Source of the DNA: Brugia malayi
Lineage: Eukaryota > Nematoda > Chromadorea > Rhabditida > Onchocercidae
Length of the DNA: 64,000 bases
Assembly: GCF_000002995.4 (NCBI RefSeq)
Contig: NW_025062479.1
Span: 18,038,721-18,102,720, forward strand
Reading direction: 5' to 3'
The notes beneath the pieces are model-generated. The model was not told where the DNA came from, did no database searches, and saw only the letters and a program-made list of their open reading frames with translations. Shown in pieces: positions 1-12,100 of the stretch. The first letter of the stretch is position 1. Each line of letters starts with the position of its first letter. Position numbers and translations under genes: made by a program.

Positions 1-283
1 CCAGGCACATTTCCCTGATTTATGAAATTCTCGTTTTTATCCTTTTTCTTTTTCCGTATTTAAACAGTAACATATTTTGTTGTCTTTCAAGTTCAATCGA
101 CCAGACACTTTACACGTCATAGATGATGAAATGGAATACTTCCTTTGTGATATAACGGAAGGAAAAATCTTGATCATATATTCCCCGGTTTACAACAGCA
201 TCCCAAAATATGCTGCTACACAATTTAGAGACAAATAGTCTCTAAAGATGAAATACAATAAATACTAAATGTCTAAAAAAGGA

Positions 284-3200
284 TTAAAATAAGCATGTAA
301 AATAATTAAGGCCTTGTCCGAGTTCCCAAATACCCAGGCCAACGTTAAAATGATTGGCAAGGTCTCGTCTGATTTGCAAAGATGCCAGTGTCGGATAAAT
401 GCAAAAATCTTCGCCCCTGAAAGCAAAGTAACCCGTCAACAGATTTTTCTATTCGAACTGTCCAGTTTAAATTATTTTAAGAAAATAAGCATGGAAAGTG
501 CATCAATTTTTATTTTTGTCATTATTTCCACTGTGCAGACTGAACTCACTCTTCAACTAAAAGAAGTTTTTATGCAAATATATCCACGCTGAACAGTAGC
601 CAAATTTCTACAAAAAACTTTAAACTGAATGCATTCTAAAGTTCCTATGGCACCATGTAACATTCCCGATGTTGTGGTCAGAAAATTTAAAAAAATTTGG
701 ATAATCACAGTGAAAAGTTTTATGACCATTATTAAAGAAATATTAAAGAACAAACAATCAGCACTTTGTTTTGAGGAAATGTTCTTTCGTTATAGAATTC
801 CAAAACAACGTTCCTGATTGTGATGTTACATATTCGATAAAGCTGAAATATAACTGAACATGACAGCATTATTTGCATTAATTAGCAATCTTCAAAAAGA
901 ATTTCAGAATAACCATTTCGCCGGGTAGAAATCAAATTATTACATTACAGTTAGAGGTAGTGAAATTCAATTCGGTTGCAAAAAGGCTATTCATTCATTT
1001 GTGTAAGACAAAATGGAGAAATGTGAAATTTTAAGACGAAATTTGAAATCATAGTTTAAACCGAATCAAAAAGGTACGAAACTCACTCTTTACCGATAAC
1101 AGCTTTGATTGTAGTCTGTTGAGAAGCATAACCATAAAAATTGAGCCCCATAAGAAGTTTGGACGAATTAATCGATGAATCTGACAAAATATATTCCAAA
1201 TTGCGTCGAATCCATTCAAATGGTGATACTCCAACAAAACTGAAACATTCTGTCTAACACCTAAAATTTGAAGCGCATCTTATACATCCTTTTCTAAACT
1301 CCAACAATTTTACATTTTTTTCGACACAGTTTTTGTCATATCATACTTCCATCATATTTTCATGCTGCTAATTTGATTTGGCTGACACGAGCTAAAACCA
1401 CCAGAAAACAATAGTAAATATAGAAATATCAGAAGTTCATTAGCCTTTCCAGAATCCGTATAGTGGCAATTAAGTGAATAAATGCAAAAAATTCTAGACA
1501 AGGCTGCAATCTGAACTTGAGAAGACATGTTTCACACAAAATTGAAGGTACTTCGTTCTAGATATTCCTTCAAAAAATAGGTTCCATTTTTCAATTAAAC
1601 TACCTGACTAAGGACTTTTTACTTACTGATCAGAATTGTAGTCATATGTCATCACATTGACAAAGTCGACACTACTTATTATTCTGGCCAATTCTGCCTT
1701 CATTACAACTCCGGATGGTTTATTCCTGAAAATACCATTTTGCTTTCACTTCTAGAATGATTGGTAATGATCAGTAAGAATTCAAAAGGACTAACGATTT
1801 CCTGATAAGAGATCGAAACCAGAAAAACTGACACTCGGTATTTGAATAAAGAAAGCATTTACACTTTCTTATTTCTGCGTTTACATTATGTATATATTTG
1901 CATTTACACTATGTACGTATTTCGTCGTTATATAAAAGGTTTGATAACTCTTTCAGTACAATAATTTCATTAATCCGTTTTCAGTAAATTTAGCATATAA
2001 AATTAGATATCTTACTAGAAAGTATAATTTTCTAAAAAGCACAGCTCCTACTCTTTTTTGATTAGATCTAAACGGTAATCCATGAATGCTTTCAGCAAAA
2101 GTTTTGAAGATAATAACAGAAAGAAATACGTCCAACTGAACGACTTGAGAAACGATATAAAGCTACTTGTCACTGAGAGGTACAGGAAGAGGCACAATAA
2201 TTTCAAGTTCAGCCTGATGAAAAAGTTCTGCCCAGTGTGAAACCAATTCAATCAGTTCTCTGTAATAATTTATGCGATTTATTTCGAAGTTTTATAATAT
2301 ATAACAGATAAAAAATAGCAAAAAGAATGTAAGTAGGCTTCAAGAAATACTACTGGAATTTCTTTCCCTGGAATGTCGAGCCAAATGATTATTTGCATAA
2401 CAAAGTATCGGTAATGAGCAGCCTATCATAATTCATTGAAAAAAAAAAAACATTACTGATAAAAGAAAAACCTACTCACTCTTTCACTTCTTTTTGAACC
2501 AACGACAAAACTTGAAGCCAAACTTCTATGACCGCTCCATGCATCTTGTTTTTCTGGAACTTTTTTAATTAACCCCATTTTGAAAATACTGGTAATTTAA
2601 ACGTTTATGCCTTCATTGAAGGACAGCATACTTACATCATACAACATCAAGTAAGTGCACATATAAAAGAAATAAATTATTTCTCTTTGTCCTTCACTTC
2701 CATACTATTTCAAAAATGCAAAGGTTTTCTTGTATAACAGATAAGCGCTACTACCTGTGAATTGGTTTTTTCTGTCAAGTTACAAAAGATTCATAAAGCA
2801 CTGCACAGGATGTGATATCCAACTTAACTAATCGAAACTGAAACCTTTATGAAATTGACAACTAATTGAGCACAATTTGTTTGCCATCTTTCATCATATA
2901 AAAAACGTTCAATACTTTCGCGTGCTGATTCCCCAATGATAAAACGTGGCACAAACTTGATTTTTGAATTATTTGCATGAACATCAGCCAACCACTCTAA
3001 AATAAATGTCACTTAACACCACATAAATTTAATAACTCCTGAAAGAAACTGATCGAAAAGTTCAGTATATGGCACATTATTAATGGCTTAAAAATATGTT
3101 TGTTTAAATAAAAAACACAAAATAATATTCAGCTTACGTATATCCATATCATGAATTCCAAGTATAATACATGTTTTCTGTTTCACTTCTGGCTTAAATT

Positions 3201-4188
3201 GAAACCAAACTGGAGATATATGAGTGAATTTTTGAGCCGCCCATTTCGCAATGTTATACCCACCATTATTCCACTACAAATTCTTGGAAGTTTGTTCATA
3301 TTACAAACACACACCACCTCCTATTATCCTTTTAATGTTTCGCATACTACGACTGAACTCAACATCTCCACTTTTCTTCGTTCACCTTTTCTCGGAAATA
3401 CGATGGAATTTAAAAACTTCGAGAAAGAGATAATATATGACAAGCATATATAACAATTCAGAAGCAATTAAAACATATACAACTCAAATGTTTCAATTAT
3501 AGCTAAATAGAATTACTGTTAACAAGATTATTTGATGTTGGAGATAAGAACTTTATCAAGCACTATTAAAAGTGTGTATTAAATTCATATTCAAATCCCC
3601 GGGAACTTAGTACTCAACCTCGTAAGTATACTTCTATCAGCCGAAACAGTTGAAACAAAACTCACCGGTGTAATATAAGCCAATATAGGGTGGTTAAACT
3701 TTCTTTTCTCCACGCACAAATTATTATGGTCATTAAGTATACCTGCAACAGTCACTCTTCCAGCATTATCCTCGAAATGCTAAAATAAAAAGCAGGCATC
3801 ATCATAATTTAGTACAGGGGAATACTTTTGTCTAGCAACATTTTTGTGCATTATAAAAGCTTAGCACTTCATGGTAAACTGAAACTTTCAAAAATTTTCA
3901 CAAATCTTTTTCAGAAAATTTTTGAAAATTTGAAAATATACAATGCATATAAAAGAGGGAGAAAATGTTAATATTGTGCTTCTCCTGAAGGGTAATGAAA
4001 ATTTAGGCAAGAAAGGTTACTTTTGATTGCCTCAGACTGTTATTTCCCCCCTTTCGTTTTTCTTCGGTTCCTTGAAAGTTTTTCCACTTTTCTTTCCGAT
4101 CTGATTTAGAAAGGGTACCATAGACTATCGAAAAGAAAAGAAGAACCAGGAAGATTGTACATTCAGGAAAACGTCGATTCATCCACAA
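284..4188 (-). CDS. CHID1: Chitinase domain-containing protein 1 (CHID1/SI-CLP-like), 10 exons
   Basis: Exons, 5' to 3': 4188-4021, 3779-3666, 3273-3138, 2996-2845, 2553-2480, 2259-2167, 1725-1627, 1239-1087, 842-765, 416-284; they sum to 400 codons (399 aa, human CHID1 is 393). The N-terminus has a hydrophobic signal peptide (about residues 5-24) followed by TLSKSD, as just after the human signal peptide. Further family matches in order: LAYITPWNNGGYN, KFTHISPVWFQF, the HDMD strand, KIKFVPRF, HGAVIEVW (about 195-202), VNVMTYDYNSD, LLMGLNFYG, a TLFWNS segment, CIYPTLASLQIR, and the terminal GIWELGQGLNYF. CHID1 is a secreted/lysosomal GH18-fold protein thought to bind saccharides; the DxxDxDxE chitinase motif is absent here, as in the family, so catalysis is not expected. 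The start at 4188 gives MWMNRR; the ATG two codons later is equally possible. Confidence 0.92.
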
Positions 4189-7100
4189 ATGCTATAATCG
4201 AACAACTACAAACCTTCTTAAATAACCTAAAAGCTAAAAACCATCATAGTGTAAAAAATATGAGAAATATTTTTGAAGAACAATCTTTCAGGTAAATCAG
4301 CATAAAAGTCAATCATTGCTTCCTTCTACAATAACCTGTCGTGAAATGATGAATGGCTAATCAAAGCTGCAGCAAATACCAAGTACTCAAGTTATCAGCT
4401 GCGAATCCCAATTATTCGTTTGTAGAATGGAAAGGAACCAATTTTTAATCTAATATCATATTTCAAAGTAACGTCTGTGAATTGTAAACGAATAAAGAAA
4501 ATGGGAAATCGATTTTCTTCTAAGTTTTGCTTAGAATATTAATTTTTCTTTATTCGGAGTTCTATCGTGCGCACTTCCTGGATATTTGCGGGAAAACATT
4601 AATACAAATGGTGATTCAACAGACGAATATCAAAATATCTACATGTGATTGTTTTCAATTGGATAGGATTTTATAGATGTGTATCACATGCTGTCGTGTT
4701 CTTTTATCATGTTCCTATCTTTTATCAATTTAGCTCATAGTAGTATTGCTATGAGTGGAAGGTTGACATACTAATGAAAAGAAATCCCTACAGAAGAATG
4801 CAATGTAAGACTGCTGGAGAAGTGGAATAAATGGACTTGGGTGAATACCGATTAATAACAGACCAGGACAATCGAACATACCGCTACTCATAAAAACAAC
4901 ATGCAGAAAGGGGAGGTAGTGAGAGAAGTGAAGGAACGGGAGGGACTGAGGAGATTGTGATGCAATATTGCTGCAGGCATTTAGAAATTCTGAGAAGAAC
5001 CGATTTTTTGATAGCAAGAGAGAGTGAAGCAAATTCAGTGATCAAGAGTGAGAGGCAGAAAGGATGTGGGTAGTTCGAATTGACAAGGCTTTCCAGCTAA
5101 TATTTCTTTTGATTCTTCAATTTGGTGAATGGACAATTGGCTGTGGGTTTGATTCTCATTTTGCCACCCATCTAATCCAGTTTCGACATTTTTCCACCAT
5201 TTTCCCGAATCTCGGGCATATCTCAGGAAGACTGCGAGAAATTTCTTCCAGTATTAAAGATTGTTGTTGATGAAACATTATAATGGATTTCGTTAGATTC
5301 CATACATTTTTTAATCATCCTTATCAATAAATGTTAGCCGGTTATTTAGTACGTCTCCACAAAAAGTATTCAAATTTTCTTTATGAATTCAGCAGCTTTA
5401 AGCAAGCATATCATCATTTCTGTACAAGTGCAGATCCAGTATATCTTCAATTAATTATTAGTACGAGGATAAACTCACCAAAATCTTGACGAACTTATTT
5501 AACATCAGAGGGGCGTAAATGCTTTTTATTTCTGTTGTGCTAAAATCCAAATGTTGAGATGTTGGTACTAAAATGTCAGCTCATATTTCAACGTATCTTT
5601 ATTCCTTAATACACAAGAACCGGAGTGCAAAGGCTATCTGAGAAATACCAGGATGGAAAGGAAAGCTTCAAAAGATATAATTAAATAAAATTTTCAAATT
5701 ATTAATATCTATTATTTGCCATATAATTGATATGAAGAGATATATTCATGATTATGTGAGTCATTAGTGACTCGTTTTTTTTCCTCATTCCTAATTTGCC
5801 AATTTCTTCAAATTGACAAATGTGAATCAGAGAAGGCTGTGGCTGTTAACCATATAATGTTAAAGATATCCCGCTTCATTTTAAAATTAAGATTAGCTAA
5901 TTTGATTATCACACACGATCTTATTATTACTACTTAACGGATTTCACCCAGTCGCTCACTGAACATCACTGGGTTCACATTTGTTTTGATCAGTCACGCA
6001 ATACCTTCTTAACTTGAGATACAAATGCTTTAGTTATCTTCACTTATCTTTCTCTTTCTATCAGGAATATTTTTCTCAAATTTCATCTATGTTGCCATCT
6101 CGTGTGGAAATATTCGAAATGATTTCCTTGTAAAAAGACATTTCTATCAGCTTGTTAAATTTGAATGAAATTTCGATTCTTCATGTAATTTTGATGAAGC
6201 ATATTTGATAGACATCATTTCTGTTGAAGAAAATGAAGCTGCTCTGGAGATATTTTTGGAATTGTATATTTCTGTTGCTAGAGAATGAAGGAACGCTACT
6301 CGAATTTGATATGCAATTTCAGTGTTCAACAGCATAGTTTCATAGTTTTTTTTTTTTTTTTTTTTCAGTTTAATAACATTGAATTGTTGGTGTTTTGTTG
6401 CATCATTACATGTTACAAGCTGGTTATGTCTGAAGAAGAGAGAAAGTTCTGACTTCTTACAGCGATTCATTTCATAGCTGACACAGTTGGCCATCATATC
6501 AGCAATGGCTGCACTGATATGCAAGTTTATTCCCGAACATTTGCGGAGAAATTTTTCTGTTAGTGCAAATAGCGTTCGTAAAATGATAGGACTAATAGTG
6601 AGCGGTAGCAGATCGTTCTAATCTTTGTGAGAAACAATTCTTTTTATCAATACATAGCACCTTAAACTTGACTGGGGGAAAAGAGAAATCGGCAGAAAGG
6701 AAGAAGCTGAAAGAGAGTAGGAGATAAATTTTATGAAAAACTTGGAGTAGTCGGTAAGAGAGAAATTTCTTTCTGCAATTCCTCATTTTGAAAAGCAGTT
6801 TTCTTGCTGAAACATGTCATTTTTCTTTTCAAAGACTAATTAATAAGCATAACTTATTCTTTGTTGATAAATAGATGAACTTAGATCACCAAACAGAGAG
6901 TGTGAATGTAAATTAGTAGTGAATTGAACAGCAATATAAGCGTCGTTCACGTCTGTTTCAAATTTGTTGATTCAAATTCACTCCAACACATTTTCTGTTG
7001 ATAAGCTGAAATCACCTTCAATATTAGAAATTATTCAAACTGATGTTATTAGTGACGTGAAAAAAAGATTGTTAATTTTGGTGACAAACTTTATGACAAT

Positions 7101-9157
7101 AGACTTTTATCTATTTATCACCAAGAATTGTTTTCTATGAGAAAGTGAAGGATTAGATGTTTACTGTGTGATGCTTCCTTGTATTGAACGAAGCATTGAA
7201 ATTGTCCGCATCATTTGAATGATTCATAGCTTATGATGACTGGCTGACTTACCATTGATAGTTATCAAGGATTAGTTATCAGTAAAAAGAAATATGAGCT
7301 TGAAGAATGTTTTACAGTGCGATATGGTCTTCGTCAGAGAGCAAAGTCACTTGACACATTTGCTAAGACACAAATATAAAAAAGGTTATGGATATCCAAT
7401 AAGAGCAAAGGACGAGAAAGTTTGGAAGAAACTAATCAGACAGTTTTGTTTGATGATATCTCATTTAATTCTATCAACAAGCATATAAGTATTTAAAAAT
7501 GAGCAGAATAAATGCAAAAAAAAGCAAAAATTTGATGAATGTTTTGCTAGAAGAAGGGAAGGAATGTGGTGTATGTTCATAATGTGGTGACCTGCTCATG
7601 ACTTGGTCACTTTTCAATATTAATGAATATTATGGGGACGTTCTTTCTTCTTAATTTTTGGCAACATCAATACTGCTCTATATTTTCGAGATTTAGAACA
7701 TTTCGCTTACTAATCTCTTGCTTATTATATTAATTTTTGCTGAACACTAAGCTCAGTGATTGAACTATCAAGAAGTTTTGTAAAAAACTGACTGATGCAA
7801 ACTGAAAAATTAATAATTTTAATCTACTTCATTCTAACCCATATTATCACCTTAATTTTTTCCTTAAATTTTCAGCCTGTCACCATGATTCTCATGTTAT
7901 TTCTAGTATTCTTAATCCATTAAATTGTTATTGCATTAAGCTCTTACATATAAAGAAGTATAAACAAGAATAATTCAAAGAATATGTTGGATAATAATGA
8001 ATTTTGTTCAGCAAAACAATTTCTTTAGAACAGTCTAGCCTGATATTTTTAAAGCAAATGCGTTCTATGTCATCATTATTTATTGTAAATGATGTGATAT
8101 ACCATGTGACAGAAATAACTATACACCTGAACTGAATTTCATATCGACTTTAAAATTTATTGCAATCATGAAATGTACAGAACTTCCGCAGAAAATATAT
8201 GAAACGAGTGAAGTTTGAAGGTATAACTAATAACTTATTTACAAAATGTATAATAAATTTTTGGTTGCGCTAGTTGCCTTTGTTACCCTGTGCAATCTCT
8301 AATAAACCAATTCACATTATTTACAAAATATTTCTGATATTTTCTTAACTTTTGATAAAAATACTTTTGTCTATAAGCATCGACTGCGTTAAGAGTGCGA
8401 AATAGTTAATGCGAAATAAGTTTGCAATATTTCGTTCATTTTATTGGGAGCGTTGTTGTTCACTGAATGATTTATTACTTTTACATATTGAATGTTAGAG
8501 TGATATTGCTTATAGTTTTAGACTGAAGTTTGTTTGCATTCCTTTCTCTTTTCTGTGCATAATTTTGGTTATTCCTTTCAAAGGATGTTTGCTAATATCG
8601 TTCAATGAATCATCTTGATTCTTTTTCAATTAAAGATTTGCAAATGTTTGTGAAGCACAGTTCATAAAATGCACTTTTGAGAAAGTGTCACAAAGTGATT
8701 AGGTTTGTAATTTTTTACTTAACATTTTTGTCCACTGCTATCCCTAACATTATTTTACAATTTTAATATTTATTATCTTAACGATCTCAAATCTATTTAA
8801 TGAGCTCGAATTACCTATTGAAATGAAAAAGGTTAAAGTATTTTGCTCATAAAAATGACTTTTTCTTTATAGATCAAGTTGTTCTATAGTGTTGAGAATG
8901 CATGATATGAAAATGAGTTGTTTAGTAAGTTCATTGAAGAATCGTATGATAATATTCATTACACTGATAAAAGATAATGGTCGATGTACGAAGAAATACA
9001 CAAGGAAACAGTTGTCATGAACAAATGTTCTACATCAAGTATTTGACTAAATTGAGTGGGAAATTTTTGAAATACGTATTAGAGATTGGTTAGCCTGAAT
9101 ATGAAAGATATACAAATCATTTTTAATTTTGTATGGTAGCGATCAATTTTTCACACC
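4189..9157. other. Intergenic region between CHID1 and the gelsolin gene
   Basis: These 5 kb separate two divergently transcribed genes. I see no exon chain that matches a known family. Notable items are a purine-rich tract at about 4900-5065 and a 126-codon open frame on the minus strand (6524-6147) interrupted by a poly-lysine run encoded by a 20-bp homopolymer at 6346-6365. That ORF has no recognisable domain and is only slightly longer than chance allows in DNA of this composition. The promoters of both flanking genes should lie here, but no individual element can be defended. Confidence 0.6.
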
Positions 9158-12100
9158 ATGGCAACCTCTGGTACGCAATTAAAGGATGTTGGAAAGCAAC
9201 GTGGGTTGGAAATTTGGCGAATTAAGGTTTTATTTTTATTGCTATTCTTCTTAAATTCTTTTGTTGTCATTGGTGCTTCTTACAATTGTGAACCATGAAT
9301 GTTTGCCTCCTTATCTGGAAAAAATTAAATATTTTTTACATATTTTAATTTTCACCTGTTTTTAAAAAAAATTCCGTCTTTATTTTTCAAGATGAGCAAA
9401 AAGAACAAAATCTGTTAGATAATATACTGTTAGATAATAGGCTTATCTGTTATACAAGAGTAGAAATCGAGCTTAAAGCTCTCTAAGAAGACAGTTTAAT
9501 TTGATTTTTAAAATCTCTGTATTGAAAGCATCCAGATAAGAAGTCTAATTTTTCCAGAATTTCGCTCTGGAGAAGTTGTCAAGCGATCAGTTCGGGAGTT
9601 TCTACGTTGGTGATTCATATGTCCTTCTCTACGTAATCATTTTTAATTGTTATATTTTTTTTAATGAAAAATATGAAAAAATAAAGTATTACCAGATAAA
9701 TAATCTCAATTTGCCTGTTACTAAAGAATGATATGGGACATTAATTACTTGTGCTAAAAAAATAACAGATATGACTTATCAGTGAACTTGTAAATGAAAG
9801 CTCGAGTTTCAGACAAAAAATCCAGGCGAATGGAATGTTCATTTTTGGCTGGGAAATGAAACAACTCAGGTTTAATTTTCTTTTCTTAATTGATTAGTGA
9901 TAAAGCATGTCACTTAGTAAACACCCACGCATTTTTCTGTCTTATAAACATTACTTGTTCTCTTCTGATTAGAAAACTATAGCCTCTTCTTATACCACAT
10001 TACGAAGATTCCCAGTGGAGCGAATAATTTGGTAGCATCGGAACTCTTAAATATGAACAATTTATTCCAATATATTTGAAGAAAATGGAATATTACACTT
10101 TTTATCATTTAACTAGCGAACACGATCCAAATGAAAATATACTATGCTCGTTTAAACAAGAAAAAACTTCATTCCTTCAGGATGAACAAGGAGCAGCAGC
10201 AATTATAACCGTAGAAATTGATGATGCACTTAATGGATTACCTGTTCAATATCGCGAGATATGTCATTACTTACGATTTGAAACTTCTTTTTTTCAACCT
10301 ATGACTTAACAAACTTCAGAACATTCATGTAGTCGGCTCATGTACCATACAGTAAAAATTTAATTAATTGTGACTAGCTAGAACAATTATTTTTCTGCTT
10401 TTCCTAATGGCAGAAATATTCGGTGTTATAAAAAGTAATTCCATTTTAATACAACTTCAGGTTCAAGGACATGAGTCATCGCTGTTCTTATCTTACTTCA
10501 AGGATGGCATACGGTAGGTATATGGTTCTTCCCAAATGGTTTCCTACTTTTCTGTATGTCTCATTTTAGTCGCTATCAGTTATTAGTAAACTAAATAACA
10601 TCTGTATACAAGAGATATTGTTCGCCAAAATTTATTTAAACCAATTACTCAAGAAGTGATCGCTTAAATATCGTACAAAATACCTTTCGTGTTGATCTTT
10701 TTTTTAAAAAAACGCTGTACTGTTAAAGTAGTAAAATATGCGAATACGTCTTGTTTATACTTGGATTTTACGTGAATTTCGGTTTTTCTGAAATGCCTAT
10801 ACTACTTCTAGCTAACAACGAATTTTGTGAGCAAGATTAGTACAAAAATGAAGTTAGTTGAATTTTTAGAAAATCGACATTAATGTCCAAATGAGTAGAT
10901 AAATTTATGTATCTATTTAAGTAAAACTTATATCAACATCCTAATATATATGATGCAAAAAAAATGCATGACTTATGAACAGAAAAAGTATCCACTTAAT
11001 TATTTTGAATTAGTTAATAATTATTTTTTAAGTCACGAAATGTTTCCTATATATTTCAAATGATTCAAAGTCTATTTTTCTAATTAAAAAGATAGAAATC
11101 GATTTTTTTGAAGATTTAATGAAGTTGAAAAAACTAAACAGTTAACTTGCACTTGTTTATTAAATTGATCATTTCATTTGAGATGCTGCTTAAAACAGAC
11201 CCAAAACAGATTTAAAACAGACATATCCAACTCCCTTAATGTTTATAAATTACTATGCCAAAATTGTGTTGTAAGCGCTATTCGATACTTTTAAATTGTT
11301 TGCATAAGAAGCTTAAAAATTTTACAGGTATCTGAAAGGAGGAGTAGCATCCGGCTTCACACATGTCACAGACAAATATGAAAATTGGAGACCAAAACTG
11401 TTCCAATGCAAAGGAAAGAGGAATGTACGATGCAAAGAGGTGAATTATAGTCGTGTTTAAAACTCATAATCTTCATAATTACCATTATATTTCACTTAAC
11501 AATAGCTCACACTCATTTGCCTTAAGCTTTTGTTAAAAAACATTTGCTTAACAGTTTACAAAAAAAAAAAATTGGCAAAAATTGTTAATGATGTCATTGT
11601 TATATTTGCCTATTTTTTTCTATTCCTTATTTAGCCATTTGTTTAATTTGGCTTTTTTATCATTTCCTTATCATTAATCATTAAAAAATTGAGGTGGAAT
11701 GCAAAGGAGAATCGCTGAATCTTGGAGATGTTTTCATATTGGATTGCGGTCTGAAAATATATGTTTGGATGCCACCTGCAAGCGGAAGGCTTGAAAAAAT
11801 AAAGGTAAAATTTCTAAAGGAAAAAATATCATGATTTCTAACCGAGAATTAAATTTATTTGTAGGAAAAGGCCTGCAAAATTTTCAACATCTGTTATTTC
11901 CAGGATGAATTTTAATAAATTTTAGGGGATGGATCAAGCAAGGAGTATTCGAGATCGCGAGCGAATCGGAAAACCAGAAATAATAGTTCTTGGTAAGGAT
12001 GCATGCTGTACGACCACAGCCCAATAATTTGATATGAGCAAATTTTACAGAAAAGTAACATGATTCACCTGAGTAAGGATTTGGGATTTCATGACAATTA

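Noticed and set aside
4730..5032. 100-aa minus-strand frame upstream of CHID1
   Set aside because: It reads through the purine-rich tract, is dominated by Ser, Leu and Pro from that composition, and shows no domain.
6147..6524. 125-aa minus-strand frame
   Set aside because: Includes a run of lysines from a 20-bp homopolymer, has no recognisable domain, and a frame this long can arise by chance in 64 kb on two strands.
10076..10309. 77-aa + frame as a separate small gene
   Set aside because: Its middle is gelsolin exon 4 (10181-10258); the ends are intron sequence.
10259..10460. U12-type AT-AC intron in the gelsolin gene
   Set aside because: The donor ATATGTCATT does not fit the U12 consensus ATATCCTT, the intron ends in AG, and no TTCCTTAAC-like branch site is visible near its 3' end.
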